Shown here piece by piece: positions 42,944-52,272 of a stretch of 64,000 bases of DNA. The notes below the pieces were generated by a model. The model saw only the letters and a program-made list of their open reading frames with translations, had not been told where the DNA came from and made no database searches. The DNA is from Aulosira sp. FACHB-615. GTDB taxonomy: Bacteria > Cyanobacteriota > Cyanobacteriia > Cyanobacteriales > Nostocaceae. The position numbers and the translations under genes are program-made. Numbering within the stretch: position 1 is the first letter of the stretch; the number at the start of each line of letters is the position of its first letter. The stretch is taken from the NCBI RefSeq assembly GCF_014698045.1, contig NZ_JACJSE010000007.1, forward strand, positions 1 to 64,000, in the 5' to 3' direction.

Positions 42944-43363
42944 TTACCCTTTCTGAATAAATTGCTTTAAAATTTCTCCTGGCTTTCTATCCCAAGTATC
43001 AATATGTTCATAGATTAAATGATCTGAATTGAATTTGTAAGTTGAATAACCATTAAAAAATATCTTAGCTTGCCAAGGCACACGCAAAACACCACGCACT
43101 GTCCATTTCGCTAAAATCGTATCTTCTGCTGATTGATACACTTCATGTAAATCAAAAGCGATGTGAGTAAAAAATAATTGGGCGTGAAATCGTAATGTCC
43201 AAAAAATAATTCGATAGTTGAATTTATATTTAAATTTATTTACTGGGTCTTTAAAATAAATATCCTGTGTATAAATATTATATGTAATATCTTGCTCAAA
43301 AAGTGTGGGTAAATCTTGTTTGAGAGTTTGAATGACCTGTTCTATCTGTAATTTATCTGCCAC
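42944..43363 (-). CDS. DUF2358 family protein
   Basis: A 139-residue protein of the DUF2358 family of cyanobacteria and chloroplasts, with a SnoaL/NTF2-like fold by appearance (LFEQDITYNIYTQDIYFKDP, AKWTVRGVLRVPWQ). No catalytic residues can be named. It precedes the glycosidase-like gene on the same strand by... 12 bp downstream order (DUF2358 is the second gene), so the two are probably co-transcribed. Confidence 0.8.
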   Translation of the reverse strand: MADKLQIEQVIQTLKQDLPTLFEQDITYNIYTQDIYFKDPVNKFKYKFNYRIIFWTLRFHAQLFFTHIAFDLHEVYQSAEDTILAKWTVRGVLRVPWQAKIFFNGYSTYKFNSDHLIYEHIDTWDRKPGEILKQFIQKG

Positions 43364-43375
43364 GCGCTTTATCCT

Positions 43376-44524
43376 TTAAAAAAGATTTTTTAAGAATCTC
43401 TTGATTCTCTGCCAGAATGACAAAGAATTGCTGTTGCTGGGTTGTTGTAAATCAGCCAAAGTCGGAAACGCCGCAGGTTGAGAGTAGGGGCCATTTCGCA
43501 AAACTTGAGCAAGAGCATTGTTATTTTCGCGCAAACCTTCGTAAAAAAAGCAGACTTCCCCAGAAATTCCGAGTCGGCGGTTGTAAGCGATCGCCTGCAC
43601 AAGATATTCTGGGCTGATGGAGTAATTACCAAGCTTGATCAAAATTCCCGGTGCTAACTTAGGGAGAGTTGCATCGCTAAACTGACAACTTGCTAGTCGG
43701 TTAGCGATCGCTTTATAACTATTAAAATCGCGGCGATATATCTGCGGGTGAATCATATCCACTATGCCCAACTTCAACCATGTGGCTGAGTCTTGGAGAT
43801 ATTCGCGCAATCCCCAATCATAAATATTAGGTGACATCGATACCAACAAGTTAGGATTAATTCTTTTGACTTCGCCATATAAACGTGCCAAAAAATCGGT
43901 CAAAATATCAGCACGCCACTGTAACCATTGTTTATCTTGGTGGTTATTGGGTGGACGACGGCCAAATTGCTGCTGATAACAGGCAACTGTTAAAGCATCA
44001 TACCCTCCTTCTGATGGTAAAGCCGGAAAGCGATCATCTCCCTGAATCCCGTCCACATCATAATTTTTCACCACTTCCAAAACCAAATTCAACAGAAAAT
44101 CTTGCACCTGGGGATGAAAAGCATTCATCCACTCAAAGCCATTTTTCTGCAACAAATTACCTTGACTGTCACGCGCCGTCCATTCTGGCTTTTTTTGTAA
44201 CAGCATTCCACCATTCAAGTTGTAAGAACTCGCAAACCCATATTCAAACCAAGGGATAACTTTTAACCCCACTCGTCGCGCCTCGGCTATTACCTCCGCT
44301 AACGGGTCACGACCAACCGACATTGGGTCAATTTCCACTCCAAAATTTTGCCGCATAGTTTGGCTGGGGTACATAGTCACACCCTTATTCCAAACCACAG
44401 GGAATACAACATTAAATCCTGTCTCCGCTAACAAGTCCATCGCTGCTGCAATGCGTTGTTGTGACCGGAAAACTTTACTATCGGTAGTTGTCAGCCAGAC
44501 ACCGCGAATTTCTTTTGAGTTCAT
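43376..44524 (-). CDS. Glycosyl hydrolase-like protein (GHL10/PF02638 family)
   Basis: A 382-residue TIM-barrel protein of the glycosyl hydrolase-like 10 family (opening EIRGVWLTTTDSKVF, then GFNVVFPVVWNKG, VDGIQGDDRFP, LLVSMSPNIYDW). Such proteins are thought to act on peptidoglycan or other glycans. No signal peptide is present at this start, unlike many relatives, so it may be cytoplasmic or the start may be elsewhere. It lies 12 bp upstream of the DUF2358 gene. Confidence 0.82.
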   Translation of the reverse strand: MNSKEIRGVWLTTTDSKVFRSQQRIAAAMDLLAETGFNVVFPVVWNKGVTMYPSQTMRQNFGVEIDPMSVGRDPLAEVIAEARRVGLKVIPWFEYGFASSYNLNGGMLLQKKPEWTARDSQGNLLQKNGFEWMNAFHPQVQDFLLNLVLEVVKNYDVDGIQGDDRFPALPSEGGYDALTVACYQQQFGRRPPNNHQDKQWLQWRADILTDFLARLYGEVKRINPNLLVSMSPNIYDWGLREYLQDSATWLKLGIVDMIHPQIYRRDFNSYKAIANRLASCQFSDATLPKLAPGILIKLGNYSISPEYLVQAIAYNRRLGISGEVCFFYEGLRENNNALAQVLRNGPYSQPAAFPTLADLQQPSNSNSLSFWQRIKRFLKNLF

Positions 44525-44628
44525 AGGTTTCAGGAGGAGTCTGATATCATGTCCGGGTAATGACTTACGATTAAGCGCCAGTTTCCAACCACGAATGAAA
44601 TCTGGTTGTTGGAGTAAAGATTGACATT

Positions 44629-46713
44629 TTACTTTTGCCTTGTTGCACTAGTAACTAGATTAATTAAATTTTCAGGGTCAACAGGTTTAGTCAAGTAATG
44701 CTGAAAGCCGGCAGCGAGAATTTTTAAGCTGTCTTCTTCGTGGGAAAATGCAGTTAAAGCGATCGCTGGAATATCACCACCCTTTTCTGGTGCTAAAGCC
44801 CGGACTTGTTGGATTAAGTTATAACTTTCTTGGTTTGAGAGACTGAGGTCACTAATCAAGATATCTGGTTTTGTCTCTTCAATAATTACCAGTGCAGTCT
44901 CAATTGATGCGACGGCGGTTGCATTTGCGCCATACTCTTCAAACATAAAGGCCAAAAAGTTGCGGCTATCAGTTTCATCACCAACAACCAACACTTTCAA
45001 GCCTACCAAGGGTGTATTACCTGTTGTACAAGCAATCGAGTTGTCCGCTTTACCATCAAGACTGGGACTTGGCATTAAGGGAAGTCTTAAAGTGAAAGTT
45101 GCGCCTTTTCCTTTACCTGGGCTGTCGGCGATAATGATGCCGTGGTGTAGTTCTACCAAGTGACGGACGATCGCTAGTCCTAATCCTAAACCATTGTGCG
45201 ATCGTGTGGTGGTGCTGTCTGCTTGGCGGAACCTTTCAAATACTTGGGGGAGAAAGTCTGGTTCAATCCCAATTCCTGTATCAATTACCTGAATTTGAGC
45301 ATAAGATGAACTGACAAATTGAATAGGAGATACGCTAGATGTCAGGACGATTTCTCCTGCTGGGACTAGCTCTTTCGGCTCTGCTTCAGTTACTTGGATG
45401 AGTTCGAGATTGACAGTAACTTTACCATGTTGTGGTGTAAACTTAATGGCATTATTTAATAGATTCCAGATTATTTGTTGTAAACGTACTGGATCACCAC
45501 AAACTGAACCAATAGCAGAATCAAGAATTGTGCTGATTTGAATATGTTTAGCATCAGCTAAGGGGCGGACAGCTTCTAGGGCGGCTTCAATGACAGCCAC
45601 TAAGTTAACTACACATAAATTCAGTTTTAGCTGACCACGAATAATCCGCGATACATCTAAAATATCTTCAATTAATTGCACCTGAGATGTCGCATTACGT
45701 TCAATGGCTTCTAAAGCTTTAGTAGTTGCTTTATCATCCAGTTTTTTAGAACGTAATATTTTTGACCAGCCCAGCATAGAAGTTAAAGGTGTGCGGAGTT
45801 CGTGAGAAAGCACAGCCAGAAACTCATCCTTCATCCGGTTGGCGGCTTCTGCTTCTTGTCTGGCGGTTTGTTCTCGAATGATTTGAGCGCGGACTTCTTC
45901 AGCTTGCTTGCGTTCGGTGATATCTTCGAGAGTACCAACATAGCCCAATAATTTTCCTTGCGCCGAAACCATCCGGGATGAGCGCACCTGTACCCAACGC
46001 TGACTATGATTAGCTGTGAGAAATTGAAAATCTTGCGAGTAGTTTTGGGAACCAATATCTAAGTATTTTGACCAGGTAGCGATCGCTCTTTCGCGGTCAT
46101 CGGGATGCACAAATTCCAACCATTGTTTTTCTAAACTTTCGGCAGCATTTAAACCACAAATTGCCTGATAGTGAGGATTAGTATATTTACATTTTCCTGC
46201 TGTATCTGTTTCAAAAATCCCCACCGGCGAACAAGTACTCAGAGAACGAAAACGTTCTTCACTTTGCCGTAATTCTGCATTCACAACTGCTAGTTGCTCT
46301 GCATGTTCTTTAATGGCTTGAGTTTTCTTAAATAGCTCAACAAATACTGTAACTTTCGATATTAATATATTCGTATCTATAGGCTTAAGCAAATAATCAA
46401 CCGCCCCTATTGCATAACCTTTAAATAACATTTGGTCACTCGTGCTAAAGGCGGTGAGAAAAATAATAGGAGTTTGACACGACCTGTCTCGACTACGAAT
46501 TAGATTAGCAGTTTCAAAGCCATCCATTCCCGGCATTTGTACATCCAGCAAAATGACAGCAAAATCTTGATGCAGCAGACACCGCAAAGCCTCAGAACCA
46601 GAGGTTGCTTTAACTAAATTTTCTCCCAGTCTTTCTAAAATTGCTTCTAGCGCCAACAAATTTTCTAATTTGTCATCTACCAAAAGGATGTTGACTTTGG
46701 GTTCAGGCTGCAT
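44629..46713 (-). CDS. Hybrid histidine kinase, REC-PAS-HisKA-HATPase-REC
   Basis: A 694-residue soluble hybrid kinase. The N-terminal receiver (about 7-125, Asp in VILLDVQMPGMDG) is followed by PAS/PAC (about 150-270), HisKA (His in VLSHELRTPL), HATPase (NLLNNAIKFT, LGLGLAIVRHL), and a C-terminal receiver (about 570-690, Asp in LISDLSLSN). The last receiver has a changed start (VVGDETDS for the usual acidic pair), leaving one acidic residue fewer in its pocket. Such proteins are stand-alone phosphorelays; the input is unknown. Single gene. Confidence 0.88.
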   Translation of the reverse strand: MQPEPKVNILLVDDKLENLLALEAILERLGENLVKATSGSEALRCLLHQDFAVILLDVQMPGMDGFETANLIRSRDRSCQTPIIFLTAFSTSDQMLFKGYAIGAVDYLLKPIDTNILISKVTVFVELFKKTQAIKEHAEQLAVVNAELRQSEERFRSLSTCSPVGIFETDTAGKCKYTNPHYQAICGLNAAESLEKQWLEFVHPDDRERAIATWSKYLDIGSQNYSQDFQFLTANHSQRWVQVRSSRMVSAQGKLLGYVGTLEDITERKQAEEVRAQIIREQTARQEAEAANRMKDEFLAVLSHELRTPLTSMLGWSKILRSKKLDDKATTKALEAIERNATSQVQLIEDILDVSRIIRGQLKLNLCVVNLVAVIEAALEAVRPLADAKHIQISTILDSAIGSVCGDPVRLQQIIWNLLNNAIKFTPQHGKVTVNLELIQVTEAEPKELVPAGEIVLTSSVSPIQFVSSSYAQIQVIDTGIGIEPDFLPQVFERFRQADSTTTRSHNGLGLGLAIVRHLVELHHGIIIADSPGKGKGATFTLRLPLMPSPSLDGKADNSIACTTGNTPLVGLKVLVVGDETDSRNFLAFMFEEYGANATAVASIETALVIIEETKPDILISDLSLSNQESYNLIQQVRALAPEKGGDIPAIALTAFSHEEDSLKILAAGFQHYLTKPVDPENLINLVTSATRQK

Positions 46714-47268
46714 GACTTATCGTGCTGTAATTCAGTTCAGGTCGGGGTTTCAATCTCTTCAAAGGGGATTGCTTGAATTATTATGACACGACACAGTTTC
46801 TGTCATTTGTCATTTGTCAACGGTCAATAGTCATTTGTGAATGTTAATTCTTCCCCTGTAACCCAAATCGATGTTTTTGGGGTAGGACGTAGAATATACT
46901 TTTGGCGACTGTAATACATCTTTGTATTTTAAAATATTACGCAAGCTCCAACCTGCAATCTGTGGTTGCAGCGTTTAGTTGTCACGCCTTTGTTTATCCG
47001 TTTGTAACACTTTTGCCAATAGTATCAGCTACAGTAAAGTGTACAAGTGAAGGCGGAAGCTACCCACAGCCGTCGCGGAGGCCAGTCAGTATGAATAGAC
47101 CTTCGTTGTTTTGTCGTGTTGCCAAGAAAAAGGTGGTAGCTTATAAAATTAGTGATTTCACAACGACTATAGGAATAAATTCTTCTAGTTCCGCGATCGC
47201 CTGTTATAAGTGCTGGTTCATTATAGTTTTCTATTATACTTTTAGCTTCTCTCCGTATTATCTCTTAG
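46714..47268. other. Intergenic region with a CRISPR-repeat-like palindrome
   Basis: About 550 bp. A single palindromic word GTTTCAATCTC...GGGATTGCTTGAAT (about 46747-46778) resembles cyanobacterial CRISPR repeats but is not repeated. TTTGTCA-type heptamers follow (46800-46840). An open frame at 46902-47291 starts with TTG and shows no family features; I do not call it. Confidence 0.4.
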
Positions 47269-47298
47269 TTTTTTTCAAAAATCAAATATGATTCCTAT
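47269..47298 (+). repeat. Interspersed repeat end AAATCAAATATGATTCCTAT, copy 3
   Basis: The right end of the family seen at 10723-10801 and 41204-41286. Coding sequence of a transposase/nuclease remnant begins directly after it. Confidence 0.65.
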
Positions 47299-47591
47299 AC
47301 AAGTTTGAACAGTTAAGCCGAACAGAGGTAGAACAAATGTTAGGAATAACGCTTCAGGAAACGAGAGTTTACCGAGAAATTAAGGAAGAGGGACGAGAAG
47401 AAGGCAGAATTGAGGGAGAGCGTTCGCTTATTCTCCGGCTACTACAAAACCGGGTGGGAGAATTACCTCCAGATGTGTGTGAATCTATTGCAACTCTGTG
47501 TTTAGAAGAATTAGAAAATCTGGGCGAAGCGTTGCTTGATTTTACTAGTTTGGCTGATTTGCAAGTTTGGTTAGAAACAGTTCAAAATTAG
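47298..47591 (+). pseudogene. C-terminal remnant of an Rpn/PD-(D/E)xK-type putative transposase (DUF4351)
   Basis: The open frame from 47298 reads YKFEQLSRTEVEQMLGITL, then a charged KEEGREEGRIEGE repeat and a DUF4351-like tail (LLQNRVGELPPDV, LADLQVWL). This is the C-terminal third of the Rpn/DUF2887-type proteins abundant in cyanobacteria. The N-terminal nuclease domain is missing: the frame is cut at the end of an interspersed repeat (47298). An internal ATG (47337) could give an 84-residue protein, but the gene is best seen as a remnant. Confidence 0.7.
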
Positions 47592-47641
47592 GATGGGCGT
47601 TTGCTGTAACAATGGCGATCGCATCTTCACATAGCATTCTT

Positions 47642-48802
47642 ATGTTAGACCAAACTAATTCAGGTGTAGCTATCAATTCTTCTTACCCAGCGCGTCGAGG
47701 TAAACATAAAATCTTTATTGGGATGGCTCCCGGCGTGGGTAAAACTTATCGAATGTTAGAGGAAGGAAATGCACTCAAACAAGAAGGAATAGATGTAGTT
47801 ATTGGACTGTTAGAAACCCACGGACGCAAAGAAACAGCAGAAAAAGCCGCAGGATTAGAAATTATTCCGCGTCAGCAAATTGCTAGAGGTGGGTTGACGC
47901 TGACGGAAATGGATACCGAGGCGATTTTACAGCGATGTTTAGGAACTAGCTCTTATACGTCTAAATCCCAATTGGTTTTAGTTGATGAACTGGCTCATAC
48001 AAATGTCCCTGGTTCCCCACGGGAGAAACGCTACCAAGATGTGGAAGTGATTTTAGCTGCGGGTATTGATGTTTACTCTACGATGAATGTGCAGCATTTA
48101 GAAAGTCTCAATGATTTGGTAGCAAGAATTACGGGTGTGGTGGTACGAGAACGAGTTCCAGATAGGATTTTAGAAGCAGCAGACGAAGTAGTGGTAGTCG
48201 ATGTGACACCAGAAACTCTGCAAGAGCGATTATTGGAAGGGAAAATTTACGAGCAGTCAAAAATCCAACAATCTTTAGATAACTTTTTTCAACGCCGGAA
48301 TTTAATTGCTTTACGAGAATTGGCTTTGCGAGAGGTAGCCGACAACATCGAAGAAGATGCGATCGCCTCTAGTCCTAATGGACAATTTTGCAACATCCAT
48401 GAGAGGGTTTTAGTCTGTGTATCTACTTACCCAAATTCATTACAATTATTGCGCCGTGGTGCAAGACTGGCTAATTATATGAATGCACCACTGTATGTTG
48501 TGTTTGTTGCTGATCCTGAGCGTTTTTTAAATAAGGAAGAAAGTTTACACATTCACAACTGTGAAAAGCTGTGTCAAGAATTTACAGGTACTTTTCTTCG
48601 CGTTACCAATGGTAACATTGCTCAAGCGATCGCCGAAGTTGCAGAGAAATACCGCATTACCCAAATTGTCATCGGAGAAAGTCAGCGATCGCGCTGGCAA
48701 ATTTTGTTGAAAGGTTCATTAACTCAAAAGTTAGTTCGCTTATTGAAAAATATTGATATTCATATTATCGCTAGTGATAAACAATCTGCGGTTAAAAGTT
48801 AA
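47642..48802 (+). CDS. kdpD: Short KdpD: sensor domain plus universal stress domain, no kinase
   Basis: A 386-residue soluble protein equal to the N-terminal cytoplasmic part of KdpD. It has the KdpD domain with Walker A-like GMAPGVGKT (27-35) and LVLVDELAHTNVPGS, then a universal stress protein-like domain (about 255-385). The membrane helices and histidine kinase module of enterobacterial KdpD are absent. That short form is typical of cyanobacteria, where it usually lies in the kdp operon. Here it is 27 kb from kdpA. The ATG at 47642 gives the usual short leader before RRGKHK; 47612 is an alternative. Confidence 0.88.
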   Translation: MLDQTNSGVAINSSYPARRGKHKIFIGMAPGVGKTYRMLEEGNALKQEGIDVVIGLLETHGRKETAEKAAGLEIIPRQQIARGGLTLTEMDTEAILQRCLGTSSYTSKSQLVLVDELAHTNVPGSPREKRYQDVEVILAAGIDVYSTMNVQHLESLNDLVARITGVVVRERVPDRILEAADEVVVVDVTPETLQERLLEGKIYEQSKIQQSLDNFFQRRNLIALRELALREVADNIEEDAIASSPNGQFCNIHERVLVCVSTYPNSLQLLRRGARLANYMNAPLYVVFVADPERFLNKEESLHIHNCEKLCQEFTGTFLRVTNGNIAQAIAEVAEKYRITQIVIGESQRSRWQILLKGSLTQKLVRLLKNIDIHIIASDKQSAVKS

Positions 48803-48866
48803 ATATATTCCCTTGGTGAGGTATACCAAAAAATAATTAACCGCAGATTGAAAAGGATGAACGCAG

Positions 48867-49841
48867 ATGAACGCAGATAAATTCGGATTTCAGCAGGCTT
48901 TGAAACGCGAGAATATTAGCATTAAAAATATTAAAATACAACAAAACTATATTCTACAAAATATTTTTAATTTAGCATCTCAGCCTGATTCCTATACAAA
49001 TAAAATTCAACAATTAACCCAAACTATCAATCAAACAGTCTCCACAATTGAAAATATCTGCACTACCAAACAAATCACACCCGCAAACCTGACTAATTCA
49101 TCTCGTAAAATCTATGCTTGGTTGAAGTTTCTCTCTGAGGAACAAAATCTACAAATTCACCTAAACAGTACTTATCGTGTACGACAAATAATTGCACAAA
49201 TTCTCTCTACAGAACAACAAAGTGCTGTAGAAATTATGGTTGAATTTACTAATTTAGCGGGATTATATCAAGGTAAAAGGTCTAGTAAGGTTGTTGCACT
49301 TAAGATGAACGAAGGTTTTATTAATGCTGATGCAGAAGTTTTACAAGCATTAGTGAAATGCACTCTCTTTGGTAAAAATCCAGAAAGTACTCGATTAATT
49401 AGAGGGTTTGCGAGTTCTGAAGAATATATTGCTGTTCTCTTAGAGTTAGATTTAATTGCAGAGGTAATTGCCGAAAATCCTCAAGGTAATTTTTATAATT
49501 TAAATGAATTGTTTGATCAGCTTAATTTTGAATATTTTGCAGCGAATCTTGTTAAACCCAGGCTTGTATGGAGCCAAATCAAAACCTATCGTAAGTTTGG
49601 GCATTATGAGCCAGCTAGAGATAGGGTAGTGATTAGCACAACTCTGGATAACGCTTATATCCCTAAGTTTGTGCCTGAGTTTGTTTTATACCACGAATTA
49701 CTGCATAAATACCACGGCACAAAGTGGGTAAATGGTAAACGTATGGTTCACACCAGTCAATTTCGCACTGATGAACGAAAGTTTAAGTTCTACACAGAAG
49801 CAGATGAATGGTTAAAAAAGTTAACACTCAATCAAAGTTGA
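48867..49841 (+). CDS. SprT-like zinc metallopeptidase-type protein
   Basis: A 324-residue protein. The C-terminal third has HELLH at 276-280 in FVLYHELLHKYHG and a third possible ligand His295 in MVHTSQFRTDE, the pattern of SprT/M48-like gluzincin domains. The N-terminal two thirds are helical and Asn/Gln-rich, without known domain. Substrate unknown. The ATG at 48867 falls within a GATGAACGCAGATGAACGCAG repeat, so the first few residues may be repeat-derived. A terminator follows the gene. Confidence 0.75.
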   Translation: MNADKFGFQQALKRENISIKNIKIQQNYILQNIFNLASQPDSYTNKIQQLTQTINQTVSTIENICTTKQITPANLTNSSRKIYAWLKFLSEEQNLQIHLNSTYRVRQIIAQILSTEQQSAVEIMVEFTNLAGLYQGKRSSKVVALKMNEGFINADAEVLQALVKCTLFGKNPESTRLIRGFASSEEYIAVLLELDLIAEVIAENPQGNFYNLNELFDQLNFEYFAANLVKPRLVWSQIKTYRKFGHYEPARDRVVISTTLDNAYIPKFVPEFVLYHELLHKYHGTKWVNGKRMVHTSQFRTDERKFKFYTEADEWLKKLTLNQS

Positions 49842-49891
49842 TAAAAAACTTTTGGCTCAAAAACCTTACCCAATCAAGATTTCACACTTTG

Positions 49892-49924
49892 ACTCCAAAT
49901 TTAAGTATGTTTGGGGTTTTTTAT
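49892..49924 (+). terminator. Intrinsic terminator
   Basis: Stem ACTCCAAA (49892-49899) / TTTGGGGT (49910-49917, with a G-T pair) followed by TTTTTATT. It lies 51 bp after the metallopeptidase-type gene. Confidence 0.7.
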
Positions 49925-50007
49925 TGAGATTTTAGTAGTACAATTGTTCTAGTGATAGACCTCTGAGCGATACTTTGCCGACGCGAAGTTTAAACGATAT
50001 CAATACT

Positions 50008-50667
50008 ATGATGACACCATTACAGGGTATAGTTGCAAGCCAAACCCAATCGAAGTTTGAGCAATATCATGAACATCAAGCTAATCGCCCAAAAAGCTTT
50101 AAGCGCGAACATATTGCTTTTCAAAGGCTAACTGATGTCACTCAGGTAATTTTGCATCATGCTTTTTGGTTGGCGGAACAAAAAAAACAGCTTTCTTTGC
50201 GAGATTACAAACAGCTACTTTTAGAACATGGTTGGCAAGGCGAAGAAAAGCGATATCTGAAAATAGCAGCAGCGTTTGCGAAGTTTTCGCCGCAAGATGT
50301 CGCGCAAGTTGAGCCGAGAACTATTTATCAATTGGCAGAAAACAGCAAAAAATACGAGCAAGTTATCAATCGGCTACTAGATTTAAGCATTATTAATCAA
50401 GAAAATGTGCGTTCTTTAATTAAAAAGCAGCGTCCAGCCAAAACTGCTGAGTATAAAAATGAAAAACCTAGTATTTGGCGACGGACAAAAAACGGCGGGA
50501 GATACTGCCAAATTCCCCCAATTCATGAACCGTCAGAACAAACTGGGATGACTTTGCAAAGAATGATGGATGAAGAAGGATTAAGCGCCCAGCATATTGT
50601 GGCAGAAGCGATCGCACTCCGACAAGCATATAAACAAGGGCAACTCATCCACACTGCCAATCAATAA
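50008..50667 (+). CDS. Conserved hypothetical protein
   Basis: About 219 residues, basic, predicted helical, with the stretch REHIAFQRLTDVTQVILHHAFWLAEQ and a C-terminal RRMMDEEG-like helix (LQRMMDEEGLSAQHIVAEAI). No domain is recognised. The basic helical character and absence of catalytic motifs would fit a nucleic-acid-binding or regulatory protein, but that is a guess. Two adjacent ATGs (50008 and 50011) are possible starts. Confidence 0.6.
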   Translation: MMTPLQGIVASQTQSKFEQYHEHQANRPKSFKREHIAFQRLTDVTQVILHHAFWLAEQKKQLSLRDYKQLLLEHGWQGEEKRYLKIAAAFAKFSPQDVAQVEPRTIYQLAENSKKYEQVINRLLDLSIINQENVRSLIKKQRPAKTAEYKNEKPSIWRRTKNGGRYCQIPPIHEPSEQTGMTLQRMMDEEGLSAQHIVAEAIALRQAYKQGQLIHTANQ

Positions 50668-50777
50668 GGTTCAATTAAGGTGATGAAAGTTGATTTCTCA
50701 ATTTCTGCTCTACCCATAAAGGGATAGGGTTTTAAGGCGAGTATATTTTCATTTTTTCACCCACCATTCCACTCACT

Positions 50778-51749
50778 ATGAGTATTATTGTTTTCGGCAG
50801 TATCAATCTAGATTTAGTCGCCACCGCCGCTCATTTACCAACTAGCGGCGAAACTTTATTGGGAAAAAACTTTTTTCAAGTCCCAGGCGGTAAAGGGGCA
50901 AATCAAGCCGTAGCCTTAGCGCGTTTGGGAATTCCCACTCAGATGGTAGGACGTGTGGGAACCAAAGGTTTTGGTGCAGAATTGCTGGATAATTTGCAAA
51001 CTGCTGGCGTACAAACTGAGAATATTTTCCGAGATGAAACTGTCAGTTCTGGTGTTGCCATAATTATTGTTGATGATGCTGGACAAAATCAAATTGTGGT
51101 GGTTCCTGGTGCAAATGGAGAAGTAAATCAGGCAGATGTAGAGAGGTTATTGCCTTTATTACCAACAGCCAAAGCACTACTTTTACAATTAGAAATTCCC
51201 TTGAGTGCAGTTGTGGCTGCTGCTCAAGCTGGACGTAATGCAAATATTACCGTGATTCTTGATCCTGCGCCGGCACAATCTTCTTTACCCGCCGAACTTT
51301 ACCCGTTGGTGGATATTATCACCCCCAATGAAGTAGAAGCCGGACAATTAGTTGGTTTTAAAGTAGATAGCCAAGAGTCAGCCACCAAAGCCGCGACAGT
51401 GTTATTGCAAAGAGGTGTAAAATCTGCGATCGTCAAATTAGGTGCAAAAGGTGTAGTTTGCGCCACCGCCGAAGAAACATTTTTTGTACCAGCTTTTAGA
51501 GTTGATGTTGTAGATACTGTGGCGGCTGGTGATGCTTTTAATGGTGGTTTAGCTGCTGCACTTTACGCGGGAATGTCTTTACATCAAGCCGTGATTTGGG
51601 GTGCAGCCGCAGGTGCTTTAGCCGCGACAAAATCCGGCGCACAAACTTCGTTACCTGATAAGTTGACTTTTGAGGCTTTCCTTAAAGGTAGGGGAGTGGG
51701 GGAAGACAAGGGGGACGAGGGGGCGAGGGAGACAAGGGAGACAAGGTAG
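50778..51749 (+). CDS. rbsK: Ribokinase (PfkB family)
   Basis: A 323-residue sugar kinase with the PfkB motifs PGGKGANQAVALARLG (substrate loop) and DTVAAGDAFNGGLAAAL (catalytic Asp, anion hole). It should convert ribose to ribose 5-phosphate. With the cytosine deaminase-like and nucleoside hydrolase genes next to it, it fits nucleoside salvage: hydrolase releases ribose, ribokinase traps it. The last 17 residues (from GVGEDKG) are translated from GGAGACAAGG-type repeats and are foreign to the family. Confidence 0.9.
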   Translation: MSIIVFGSINLDLVATAAHLPTSGETLLGKNFFQVPGGKGANQAVALARLGIPTQMVGRVGTKGFGAELLDNLQTAGVQTENIFRDETVSSGVAIIIVDDAGQNQIVVVPGANGEVNQADVERLLPLLPTAKALLLQLEIPLSAVVAAAQAGRNANITVILDPAPAQSSLPAELYPLVDIITPNEVEAGQLVGFKVDSQESATKAATVLLQRGVKSAIVKLGAKGVVCATAEETFFVPAFRVDVVDTVAAGDAFNGGLAAALYAGMSLHQAVIWGAAAGALAATKSGAQTSLPDKLTFEAFLKGRGVGEDKGDEGARETRETR

Positions 51750-51824
51750 ATAAGGTAGATAAGTCTGTAGCATGACGAATGACGAATGACTAATAACTAA
51801 TGACAAACGACAAAGGACAAATGA

Positions 51825-52256
51825 CTATTTCCCAATGTCTTCATTCCAGAGTTCGGGGTTGGTTTGAATAAAGTCACTCATCATTTGTTCGCATTCATCT
51901 AAATTTAAATCAATTACTTCTACGCCGTGAGATACCATAAATTCTTTCGCGCCAGGAAATGTGCGAGATTCGCCGGCGATGACTTTTTTGATACCAAACT
52001 GCACAACTGCCCCGGCACACAAATAACACGGCATTAAGGTTGAATATAGGGTGGTACCTCTGTAACTGCCAATTCTGCCAGCGTTACGGAGACAATCAAT
52101 TTCGGCATGGGTAACAGGATCGCCATCTTGGACGCGCTTATTGTGTCCTCTACCAAGAATCTCGCCATCCTTGACGAGAACGGAACCGATGGGAATTCCA
52201 CCTTCTTGTCTACCTTGTCTAGCTTCTGCGATCGCAGCTTGCATAAATTCATCCAT
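51825..52256 (-). CDS. Cytosine deaminase-like nucleobase/nucleoside deaminase
   Basis: A 143-residue zinc deaminase with THAEIDCLRNAG (His50 and Glu52) and MPCYLCAGAVVQFG (Cys77, Cys80). It resembles the fungal cytosine deaminase Fcy1 more than bacterial TadA: the order HAEIDCLRNAGR, TTLYSTLMPC and the C-terminal WNEDIGK all correspond. It should deaminate cytosine or a related base. It is divergent from the nucleoside hydrolase with only 16 bp between start codons, supporting a joint role in base salvage. Substrate inferred. Confidence 0.82.
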   Translation of the reverse strand: MDEFMQAAIAEARQGRQEGGIPIGSVLVKDGEILGRGHNKRVQDGDPVTHAEIDCLRNAGRIGSYRGTTLYSTLMPCYLCAGAVVQFGIKKVIAGESRTFPGAKEFMVSHGVEVIDLNLDECEQMMSDFIQTNPELWNEDIGK

Positions 52257-52272
52257 TCTCTTATTCTCCTTT

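Noticed and set aside
46740..46780. CRISPR array
   Set aside because: Only one repeat-like palindrome, no spacers and no cas genes.
46902..47291. Open frame of 129 codons on the plus strand
   Set aside because: Non-ATG start, no ribosome site, no recognisable domain, and its end falls in an interspersed repeat end.
52141..52272. N-terminal extension of the nucleoside hydrolase
   Set aside because: Lies antisense within the deaminase gene and precedes a normal start.
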